The notes below the pieces were generated by a model that was not told where the DNA came from, ran no database searches, and saw only the letters and a list, made by a program, of their open reading frames with translations. 6,819 nucleotides of DNA from an uncultured Planctomycetaceae bacterium (lineage in GTDB: Bacteria; Planctomycetota; Planctomycetia; Pirellulales; Thermoguttaceae). The DNA lies in assembly GCA_947307005.1 (NCBI GenBank), contig CAMZHY010000202.1:1-6819 (forward strand). Reading direction: 5' to 3'. The position numbers and the translations under genes are program-made. Below, in pieces: positions 1 to 5,318 of the stretch (the stretch's first letter is position 1; each line of letters begins with the position of its first letter).

Positions 1-180
1 GAATACTTTCAAATCTCTTGGTCCGTCAGAGAGGAATCGACGCTCAAAAGAGAACTAGCCTCTTTGGAGAGTGTTCATGACCATAACCCCAAATACCTTC
101 TTACGATGGACAACGATCCCCCCGTTTCTTACAACGGGATACGGCAAAAGTACGTCCTTGACTGGTTAATGGGCAGATAA
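1..180 (+). CDS. C-terminal end of an AAA-ATPase / DUF4143-type ATP-binding protein (5' part outside window)
   Basis: Frame 1 is open from the first base to the TAA at 178-180 and encodes 59 residues. The tail contains NPKYLLTMDNDPP (residues 29-41), then YNGIRQKYVLDWLMGR just before the stop. A block of the form 'PKYLLTLD...GI+..N.LDWLL' is the typical C-terminus of the AAA+ ATPase family with a DUF4143 domain, which is widespread in gut and environmental bacteria and often duplicated. The ATPase motifs (Walker A and B) would lie upstream of the window, so nucleotide binding cannot be checked. The substrate and physiological role of these proteins are mostly unknown. The gene converges on the Sel1-repeat gene, with only 44 bases between the two stops. 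The identification rests on recalled family motifs, not a search, but the tail is distinctive. Confidence 0.8.
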   Translation, partial: EYFQISWSVREESTLKRELASLESVHDHNPKYLLTMDNDPPVSYNGIRQKYVLDWLMGR

Positions 181-224
181 CGATTAAGAAAACGGAGACG
201 ACTCGTCGCGCGGCGTTTAAAGCA

Positions 225-1823
225 TCATTTCTTGCGTCGAGTCGTTTTGATCAGGTCCTTATAGAATTTCGCCAGTTCAATTTCGTTCTCTTCCTCGAGT
301 TCTTTGACGTGTTCTTTGATAATCTCGAGAAAACGGAAATCGACGCTTTTCGGGTTATTCTTCGCCAGATACTCCGTGAAGTAGCCGATCACGTACTTTC
401 TGGCGTCCTCGTCCTCTTGATCGCAGGCGATGAGAATGAGTTCGTAGCCGGGATCGGGATTCTTAGCGCGTCCCTTGCCTTCGACGAGCATGATCCCCAT
501 TTTGAACTGAGCGGGCGCGCTGCCGCGAAGCGCCGCCATTTCAAAGCAGTCGTAGGCGGCTTGATAGTCGCGTTTCTTGACGCCTCCGCTGGGTCCCGCC
601 GCCAAGCAAGCCCCGAGACTGTGCAGGGATTCGGCGTATCCTTTCTCGGCGCCCGTCGCGAACAATTCGACGGCGCGGGAGCGGTCTTTAGGGCGCCCTT
701 GTCCGAGGTAGTAGCATATCCCTAAACTATGAATTGCGGGCAAAAGATTCTTATCGGCGGCTTTCTCGAAATAATCGGCGGCGCGAGACGCGTCCTGCTC
801 GACGAAATCGGAGCCGGAGAAATAGGCTGCGCCCAATCCGTTTTGCGCTTCCGGCAACCCTTTCTTGGCGGCGTCTTGGAGAAGTTGGAATCCGAGTTTT
901 TTCAGCTTCGGGATGGCGGCGTAATCTTTCGACGCTTGAAATTCGGCGACCGGATCTCCTTCCGCGATTCTTTTTTCGAGGATTTTCATGGAAGCGTCGA
1001 GATATTCCGAAGCTTTTTCCTCGTCGCCGTCTCGACTCGAGTAGGCGTAAAGGATGAGACTCCCTTCGAAGCTTTGACTCGTCTCCGTCGCTTTCCGGGC
1101 AAGCTCAAGGATTTGATCTTCGTCGATCTCGTCGCGATCGACGTAAGAATCCTCTTCGGGGGAATACCCGTCGACAAGAAGCCTCGCGAGCGCGCCCATC
1201 GCCTCGCCGCTTCCTTTGTCACTCGCCTTTTGCAGATATTTTGCGGCCTTTTCAAGATCGATCGAAACGCCGACACCATGAAGATAGCAGTATCCAACGT
1301 GAAACAGTCCCTCGGGGTCGTCCTGCTTCGCCGCCTTTCGATACCATGAAAAAGCCTTCTTCCAGTTCCTCGCGCCCCCGTTCCCCGTCTCATAACAACG
1401 CCCGAGTAGCCGCTGAGCCGCCGCGTCGCCCGCTTCCGCGTCCTTCCGAACGCGCTCGACGTCGACGATCGACTGATGAAGCCAAGACGCCTCCGATTCA
1501 TCGGTCGATTCGGAAGCTTTCTGGTCATCCTCGTCGTCGTCTTCAAACTCAATTTCATCCTGAGATTTCGATTCCGACGTCCCCTTCTCTTCGGTCTCCT
1601 CAAAGACGATTTCGTCTTCAGACTGCGTTTCCGCCGCCGTCGCCAACTTTTCGTCATCCTCCTCAAAAACGATCTCGTCCTCAACTTGCGAGTCCGGCGC
1701 CGCGACAATCTCCGCAGCGGACGCGATCGCCCCGCCGTCCTGCAAGCCCGCCTCAAACCCAAAGTCAACCGCCGAAAAGACCAAAGCCAACGCGATACTA
1801 AAGAGGAGCGTAAACCGTTTCAT
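225..1823 (-). CDS. Secreted Sel1-repeat (TPR-like) protein with an acidic N-terminal triple repeat
   Basis: The product has 532 residues. It starts with a signal-peptide-like segment (MKRF, then a hydrophobic run to about residue 19), with a possible cleavage at ASA near residue 36, so it is probably exported. Residues 44-113 are low-complexity and strongly acidic, with three copies of a unit built on DEIxFE (see the repeat entry). From about residue 134 the chain is made of Sel1-type units with the A-x-x-x-L-G-x-x-Y-x-x-G and A-x-x-W/Y-x-x-K-A-A pattern: clear units near 134-168, 170-205, 324-359, 361-395, 397-434 and 436-470, with more degenerate ones between 206 and 320. One of these is interrupted by an acidic insert near 221-237. 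The tail is charged and ends RRKK. Sel1 repeats are alpha-solenoids that mediate protein-protein contacts; no catalytic domain is seen, so the partner and process are unknown. Only a weak ribosome-binding site (GGAA) precedes the ATG, but a promoter lies about 95 bases upstream. Confidence 0.9.
   Translation of the reverse strand: MKRFTLLFSIALALVFSAVDFGFEAGLQDGGAIASAAEIVAAPDSQVEDEIVFEEDDEKLATAAETQSEDEIVFEETEEKGTSESKSQDEIEFEDDDEDDQKASESTDESEASWLHQSIVDVERVRKDAEAGDAAAQRLLGRCYETGNGGARNWKKAFSWYRKAAKQDDPEGLFHVGYCYLHGVGVSIDLEKAAKYLQKASDKGSGEAMGALARLLVDGYSPEEDSYVDRDEIDEDQILELARKATETSQSFEGSLILYAYSSRDGDEEKASEYLDASMKILEKRIAEGDPVAEFQASKDYAAIPKLKKLGFQLLQDAAKKGLPEAQNGLGAAYFSGSDFVEQDASRAADYFEKAADKNLLPAIHSLGICYYLGQGRPKDRSRAVELFATGAEKGYAESLHSLGACLAAGPSGGVKKRDYQAAYDCFEMAALRGSAPAQFKMGIMLVEGKGRAKNPDPGYELILIACDQEDEDARKYVIGYFTEYLAKNNPKSVDFRFLEIIKEHVKELEEENEIELAKFYKDLIKTTRRKK
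1527..1688 (-). repeat. Three-copy acidic repeat (DEIxFE units) within the Sel1 protein
   Basis: Three tandem copies of a 14-residue unit occur at protein residues 46-59 (QVEDEIVFEEDDEK), 67-80 (QSEDEIVFEETEEK) and 86-99 (KSQDEIEFEDDDED). The periods are 21 and 19 residues, separated by short Ala/Ser/Thr/Glu spacers. They lie between the signal peptide and the first Sel1 repeat. The core DEI-x-FE is invariant, whereas the spacers vary, which points to selection on the unit rather than a very recent DNA duplication. A surface-exposed acidic linker or short binding motif is a plausible reading, but not shown. Confidence 0.8.
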
Positions 1824-1916
1824 AGCGTTCTATTCCGCGTTGAAAAGACCGAAAATGCTACGAGTTCTAATACGCGATGAACCGCGTCAAAGATGCGCGC
1901 CCCGCGTTTATTTAGC

Positions 1917-1945
1917 GTTGTAACGCCTAGCAACCGCTATGTCAA
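1917..1945 (-). promoter_or_regulatory. Sigma70-type promoter for the Sel1-repeat gene
   Basis: On the minus strand, a perfect -35 TTGACA (1945-1940) is followed by a 17-base spacer and a -10-like TACAAC (1922-1917; 4 of 6 consensus positions). Transcription would begin near 1910 and give a leader of about 87 nt. The -10 sits inside a short dyad (GCGTT/AACGC, 1915-1926), and an imperfect AGCG(G)TTG inverted repeat brackets the spacer (1914-1920 and 1931-1938). These could be bound by a regulator, but that is inference. Confidence 0.6.
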
Positions 1946-2431
1946 GATAATTTGGCGTCTTTCAGACAAGAGTAACTACAAATTTCGGTACGTTCGAAAT
2001 GACACGTCACGCGCCTATTTCGAACACTAGGCGACAATCCGACTCGGCGAATCAATTAGCTAATACGCAAATATGAAGGGTAACGAAAACCGAGGAAACT
2101 GCGTATTTTTTTAAGGATAGCTAAAACAAGATTCGCTATTGTCTAAAGGAAAAACCAATTATCCAAGACTCGTACAAAAGCTTCTTTTCAAAACAGGGGA
2201 AAAGTATAGCAATATAGTTAAAATAGAAAAATCAAAATCTTCTTAGAACCAATTGTTTGTTTCAAAAAAGACTATTTTTAGGGGTTCCAAAGAAATATTC
2301 GCGCTATTTCCGATCTTATGAGAATTGTCCCCATGCTCCGGGCGTTCAACGAAATCCGTCGACAGTGATTGACAGATCGCTTATTCCAACAACAAACGAC
2401 GCCCGTTTTCTTCTGCGGATAATCGTCCCAT
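1946..2431. other. AT-rich intergenic region without a supported gene
   Basis: Nothing convincingly protein-coding or RNA-like is visible here apart from the inverted repeat listed separately. The 2101-2280 part is about 28% GC (50 of 180 bases by count), with A runs and several stop codons in each frame checked. Short open stretches near 2257-2463 have no homology I recognise, no convincing ribosome-binding site and only a TTG start. A 10-bp palindrome, ATTAGCTAAT, lies at 2055-2064. The region may simply hold divergent upstream sequences, or be decayed DNA next to the antitoxin relic. Confidence 0.6.
1992..2025. repeat. 9-bp perfect inverted repeat upstream of the Sel1 promoter
   Basis: GTTCGAAAT (1992-2000) and ATTTCGAAC (2017-2025) are exact reverse complements separated by 16 bases. 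Each arm contains the TTCGAA hexamer. The element lies 47-80 bases upstream of the -35 box of the minus-strand gene. It could be a two-site regulator-binding element or a hairpin. No known binding site is recognised. Confidence 0.4.
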
Positions 2432-2461
2432 TATTGACGTCCCGAACGCCGTCAATATTAT
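2432..2461 (+). promoter_or_regulatory. Promoter with overlapping palindromic operator-like element, upstream of the antitoxin relic
   Basis: TTGACG (-35, 2434-2439; 5 of 6) and TATTAT (-10, 2456-2461; 5 of 6) are separated by 16 bases. The start point would be near 2468, about 45 nt before the ATG at 2513. An 8-bp perfect inverted repeat, TATTGACG (2432-2439) and CGTCAATA (2450-2457), is superimposed: the left arm covers the -35 and the right arm reaches the -10. Such an arrangement is expected of an autorepressed toxin-antitoxin promoter. Each element is seen in the sequence; the regulatory role is inferred. Confidence 0.5.
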
Positions 2462-2512
2462 GAAATGTGTCGCTTCGATTTGATTTACCCCATTTTTCAA
2501 GGCGATATATCG

Positions 2513-2703
2513 ATGAAATTCAGTTCAGTAGACGATTTATGAACCGACCTTCAAGGGATGGGGACGATTTTTCCGACGCCCGCGAAATTGTTCTCACCCC
2601 AAACGGCAAACCGTCGACGTTCCCGACAAACTCGCCGAAGACAGACTATGCGACCGATGAAGAGATCGAAGCCGCTATCGACGAAACGAGAATGGCAAAC
2701 TAA
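2513..2703 (+). pseudogene. Frameshifted relic of a Phd/YefM-family type II antitoxin gene, without a toxin partner
   Basis: From the ATG at 2513, with AAGG about 10 bases upstream, the frame reads MKFSSVDDL and then hits TGA at 2540. Shifting frame at this point, the sequence continues from 2542 as NRPSRDGDDFSDAREIVLTP, then NGKPS, and ends DEEIEAAIDETRMAN before TAA at 2701-2703. Joined with one restored residue, this gives DLxNRPS...EIVLTxNGKP, the N-terminal pattern of short Phd/YefM antitoxins (DLRNRPS...GEVVLTxNGKP). The end resembles their common C-terminal 'EEIDAEIAxxR'. The stretch between NGKP and that tail is shorter than I would expect, suggesting a further internal deletion. The break fits a single-base loss at 2540-2541. 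No PIN, RelE or Doc toxin gene follows; the next gene starts 58 bases downstream. Alternatives are a short intact protein from the ATG at 2539 or GTG at 2467, or a sequencing error. Assignment is from recalled motifs. Confidence 0.5.
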
Positions 2704-2761
2704 CGACAACCAACAAAACTGACGCTCCCCGTTTTAGACTCTATTTCCATCGCTAAAACCA

Positions 2762-3673
2762 ATGAAAACGCCGACGTCTATCCTTCCCAACGCCCCTTCG
2801 AGCGCTTTCAATACTCCGACGCTAGAACTCGGCAAGCTCTTCCCCGTCGACGGCGCCCGCGTTTTGCTCAAGTTGGAGACGCAAGGGCCGACCGGCAGCG
2901 TTAAGGATCGGGTCGTTAAGCTTATGGTCGACGCGGCGGTCAACATCGGGCTGGTCGGGGCGCGGACGCGGATCGTCGAGGCGACCGCCGGCGCGGAGGC
3001 GTTTGCGCTCGCGAGCGTCGCCGCAGCGCTCGATCTGCCGCTGACAATCTTCGCGCCCGAGGGGAGTTTCGCCAATCGACTCGAAACGTTTCAATTCTTC
3101 GGCGCGACGGTCGAATTCACCCCAAAATCCCGAGGCATGACCGGCGCTCTTAACGCCGCGAAAATCGCCGCCTCCGAACCCGACGCGTGGTCTCCTCGAA
3201 TCTTCGAAAATCCAGCCAACCCCGGCTGTCACGAGGCGACGACGGGCCCCGAAATCTGGCGCGATTTAGCAGGGAACGTCGACGCGTTCGTCGCCGGCGT
3301 CGGATCCGGCGGGACCTTCGTCGGCGTCTCGCGATTTCTCCGGCGACGCAACCCTGAAATCGAACGAATCGCCGTCGAACCGCAAGAATCCCCCGTTCTC
3401 TCCGGCGGCGCGCCCGGCGTCCATGGACTCGCCGGACTCGGCGCGGGCTTCGTTCCGAAAATCTTCGACCGCTCGCTCCCCACGCGAATCGAAACGGTCT
3501 CGACGGAAGAAGCCGCGCTCTGGGTCGAAAAACTCGCCCGAACGGAAGGACTCGCCGTCGGACTCTCGACGGGCGCCAATCTCGCCGTCGCCGCTCGTTA
3601 CGCGTCATATCGTGAAAACAAAGGCAAAACGCTTGTAACCGTCGCGTTTTCAGATAGATTTGACAATCTCTAA
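2762..3673 (+). CDS. Cysteine synthase-like fold-type II PLP protein with an altered substrate loop
   Basis: The 303-residue product matches O-acetylserine sulfhydrylases (CysK/CysM), which form cysteine from O-acetylserine and sulfide in the cytoplasm. Family landmarks run in order: NTPTLELGKL (17-26); the PLP-lysine motif GSVKDR with Lys48; ENPANPGCHEATTGPEIW (149-166); the phosphate loop GVGSGGT (179-185); a GLAGLGAGFVP-type block; and STGAN (269-273). However, the position normally occupied by TSGNTG, which binds the substrate carboxylate and contacts PLP O3' through its Asn, reads TAGAEA (75-80). The C-terminal ILPDSGERYL-type block is AFSDRFDNL, so the Ser near the PLP pyridine nitrogen appears replaced by Asp298. 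The fold is secure; normal OAS sulfhydrylase activity is doubtful. No cysE or sulfate-assimilation gene is adjacent. No Shine-Dalgarno is seen before the ATG and no clear promoter in the gap, so the start is the first in-frame ATG giving the NTP motif its usual distance. Confidence 0.85.
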   Translation: MKTPTSILPNAPSSAFNTPTLELGKLFPVDGARVLLKLETQGPTGSVKDRVVKLMVDAAVNIGLVGARTRIVEATAGAEAFALASVAAALDLPLTIFAPEGSFANRLETFQFFGATVEFTPKSRGMTGALNAAKIAASEPDAWSPRIFENPANPGCHEATTGPEIWRDLAGNVDAFVAGVGSGGTFVGVSRFLRRRNPEIERIAVEPQESPVLSGGAPGVHGLAGLGAGFVPKIFDRSLPTRIETVSTEEAALWVEKLARTEGLAVGLSTGANLAVAARYASYRENKGKTLVTVAFSDRFDNL

Positions 3674-3680
3674 GTTTTGT

Positions 3681-3709
3681 TTGACTTCTAACTTACTCTC
3701 GGTTATAAT
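3681..3709 (+). promoter_or_regulatory. Near-consensus sigma70 promoter for the Gfo/Idh/MocA gene
   Basis: TTGACT (3681-3686) and TATAAT (3704-3709) are separated by exactly 17 bases, which is 11 of 12 consensus positions with ideal spacing. It begins 8 bases after the stop of the upstream gene. The start point would be near 3716, leaving a leader of about 120 nt before the ATG at 3836. The oxidoreductase therefore most likely has its own strong transcript. Confidence 0.75.
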
Positions 3710-3723
3710 GTCGGAAAAGGCGA

Positions 3724-3794
3724 AACGCGTCGCGTTCTTTTCGCAAAGACGCCGCCTTTGCGCCTCTCGCGACGGATTCACGATAACCGTCGCG
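3724..3794 (+). promoter_or_regulatory. Structured 5' leader with three consecutive inverted repeats
   Basis: Inside the predicted leader of the oxidoreductase transcript are three adjacent perfect inverted repeats: AACGCG/CGCGTT (3724-3729 and 3731-3736), CGCAAAG/CTTTGCG (3742-3748 and 3756-3762, 7-nt loop) and CGCGACGG/CCGTCGCG (3768-3775 and 3787-3794, 11-nt loop). The last arm ends about 30 bases before the Shine-Dalgarno. The first has only one base between its arms and is more likely a DNA dyad than an RNA hairpin. I recognise no known riboswitch class. A cis-acting RNA element or a set of operator sites is possible. Confidence 0.4.
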
Positions 3795-3835
3795 CCGGCG
3801 TTTTCCCATCCGCTCAAGAAATCAGGAGAATACCT

Positions 3836-5119
3836 ATGAGCGCGTCTCGAAGAACCTTTATCAAGCAGACGTCCGGCGCTCTTTTATCCGCCGTGGCGAT
3901 CCCCACTCTCATTCCCCGAAGCGCGCTCGCCGCGCCCGGCGCCGTCGGCGCTAACGACCGCATCATCGTCGGATTCGTCGGAACCGGCATGCGCGCGCGA
4001 CAGCTCATGGAGCATATCCCGCGCGAACGCGCGAAGATCGTCGCGATCGCCGACTTCTGGCGTCAGAAGATGATCGACTGCGTCAACGAGAAAAAAGGCT
4101 CCGGACTCATCGGCGACGGCGAAGAATGGAGCATGTACGATTCCGATATCGAACTTTACGCGCATGAAAAGCTCGACGCCGCGTTCGTCATTACGCAGGA
4201 TCACTGCCGCACAATCGCGGCGGCGCGCGCAATTCTCGCCGAGCTCGACGTCTACGCCGAAAAAGCCCTCACGACTTACATCGCCGAGGGACGCAAACTC
4301 GTCAATATCGTCCGCAAATCGAAACAGATTCTCCAGGTCGGCTCGCAGCAGCGTTCAATGCGCCTCAACGAATACGGATGCCGTATGATTCGCGAAGGGA
4401 AACTCGGCAAGGTCAAGCTCGTCCAAGCGTGCAACTACCCGTTCTGCAACCCAATTCCCGACGAATACGAAGAACAGCCGATCCCCGAAGGACTCAACTG
4501 GGACGCGTGGCAGGGTCCGACGCAATACCATAAGTTCAACCACATGCTCCTCGGCTGGATGGGGTGGCGCGAGTACGCCGGCGGCGAGATGACGAACTGG
4601 GGCGCCCACGGCGTCGATCAGATTCAATGGGCGCTCGGCGCCGACGAGACGGGTCCCGTCGCGACCTCGCCTATGCCCGGCGGCGACGGCAAAGTCGCCT
4701 TGAAGTACGCCGACGGAACCGAGGTTCATTTCGACCTTGAATACGGCAAAGCCCCGATGGGCGGCGCGATCTTCCGTTGCGAAAAAGGCAATCTTGAAAT
4801 CAACCGCAACAATCTCAAGGCGAACCCCGAAGAACTGATCGCCGACGCGCCGGAACCGGATCCGCCGGAGGGCCCGACGTGGATCGCTCGCCCGCACATC
4901 GAAAACTTCTTCGACTGCATGGCGACCCGCGAGCGCCCCCACGCCGACGTGGAAATCGGTCATCGCAGCATTTCCGTCTGTCATCTCGTCAATATCACGC
5001 GCATCCTCAACCGTCCTCTGCAGTGGGATCCGCAGAAGGAACAGTTCGTCAACGACGACGAAGCGAATTCCTACGTCGATCGTCCGCGTCGCAAGGGCTA
5101 CGAACTCCCCGAGGTCTGA
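3836..5119 (+). CDS. Tat-exported Gfo/Idh/MocA family oxidoreductase
   Basis: The start at ATG 3836 is chosen because AGGAG (3824-3828) sits 7 bases upstream and the protein then begins with a twin-arginine signal, SRRTFIK (Arg5-Arg6), a hydrophobic stretch and a likely cleavage after SALA (Ala32). An in-frame ORF extends upstream to 3758 but would bury this signal. The 427-residue product has an N-terminal Rossmann fold with GFVGTG (46-51), Asp73 at the end of the second strand, TQDH (120-123), EKA in place of the usual EKP (142-144, Lys143 retained), and QVGSQQRS (167-174). The C-terminal alpha/beta domain contains GAHGVDQIQWALG (His258, Asp261) and the typical closing block PHIENFFDCMATRERP. 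The family oxidises or epimerises sugars, inositols and related polyols with NAD(P), often with tightly bound cofactor when Tat-exported. The substrate is not predictable here. Its own promoter and leader precede it, and a secreted LamG/BNR protein follows in the same direction, fitting carbohydrate processing. Confidence 0.93.
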   Translation: MSASRRTFIKQTSGALLSAVAIPTLIPRSALAAPGAVGANDRIIVGFVGTGMRARQLMEHIPRERAKIVAIADFWRQKMIDCVNEKKGSGLIGDGEEWSMYDSDIELYAHEKLDAAFVITQDHCRTIAAARAILAELDVYAEKALTTYIAEGRKLVNIVRKSKQILQVGSQQRSMRLNEYGCRMIREGKLGKVKLVQACNYPFCNPIPDEYEEQPIPEGLNWDAWQGPTQYHKFNHMLLGWMGWREYAGGEMTNWGAHGVDQIQWALGADETGPVATSPMPGGDGKVALKYADGTEVHFDLEYGKAPMGGAIFRCEKGNLEINRNNLKANPEELIADAPEPDPPEGPTWIARPHIENFFDCMATRERPHADVEIGHRSISVCHLVNITRILNRPLQWDPQKEQFVNDDEANSYVDRPRRKGYELPEV

Positions 5120-5128
5120 GCCGCGCCG

Positions 5129-5144
5129 GCCGCGACGTCGCGGC
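5129..5144. repeat. 16-bp perfect palindrome just after the oxidoreductase stop
   Basis: GCCGCGACGTCGCGGC is its own reverse complement and starts 9 bases after the TGA. As RNA an unbroken palindrome needs to open its centre to form a loop; alternatively AGCCGCG (5119-5125) can pair with CGCGGCT (5139-5145). No T tract follows, so it is a poor intrinsic terminator. It could be a 3'-end stabilising structure or a symmetric protein-binding site. Confidence 0.5.
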
Positions 5145-5203
5145 TGACGATATCGCGTCTGAACGCGCTTAGTTATTCTAGGCATACGCGGCGCGAACTC
5201 TAG

Positions 5204-5223
5204 GCGCCGCTCGTTGGCGGCGC
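5204..5223. repeat. GC-rich hairpin in the intergenic region
   Basis: GCGCCGC (5204-5210) and GCGGCGC (5217-5223) form a 7-bp stem with a 6-nt loop. Only TT-C-T follows, not a U tract, so termination is uncertain. It may act together with the following hairpin as the 3' boundary of the oxidoreductase transcript. Confidence 0.4.
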
Positions 5224-5240
5224 TTCTGACATAGAGACTT

Positions 5241-5275
5241 GAATTGGGCGTCGAAACGCCGAAGGCGCCCAATTC
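5241..5275 (+). terminator. Candidate transcription terminator hairpin between the oxidoreductase and the LamG/BNR gene
   Basis: GAATTGGGCGTC (5241-5252) pairs with GGCGCCCAATTC (5264-5275) to form a 12-bp stem with one G-T wobble and an 11-nt loop. It is the longest hairpin in the gap. The downstream sequence GTCTTGTC is only weakly T-rich, so it does not meet the classic intrinsic-terminator pattern. If it terminates, the downstream gene needs its own promoter, which I could not identify with confidence. Confidence 0.45.
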
Positions 5276-5318
5276 GTCTTGTCATAAATCTGCTTTTCAG
5301 ACGCTTTGGATTCTTCTT

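Noticed and set aside
181..224. Possible bidirectional terminator between the converging stops
   Set aside because: Only a distant AAGAAA/TTTCTT match and a 5-bp dyad are present; no stem with adjacent T tract.
986..1801. Long open frames overlapping the Sel1 gene on both strands, rich in Arg, Pro and Ser
   Set aside because: They are products of the GC-rich codon bias of the real gene; composition is implausible and no domain is recognisable.
2257..2463. 68-codon open frame with TTG start upstream of the antitoxin relic
   Set aside because: No ribosome-binding site, no family resemblance, and it overlaps the better supported promoter-operator at 2432-2461.
2513..2703. A complete toxin-antitoxin system
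   Set aside because: The antitoxin frame is broken and no toxin-like ORF lies on either side; at most it is a relic.
3758..3835. Upstream in-frame extension of the oxidoreductase (26 extra residues)
   Set aside because: It would place an Arg-rich leader before the Tat signal, runs through the inverted repeats, and lacks a ribosome-binding site, whereas AGGAG is ideally placed for ATG 3836.
4355..5272. 305-codon minus-strand open frame across the oxidoreductase gene
   Set aside because: It lies antisense to a gene with clear Gfo/Idh/MocA motifs, Shine-Dalgarno and promoter; no recognisable domain of its own.
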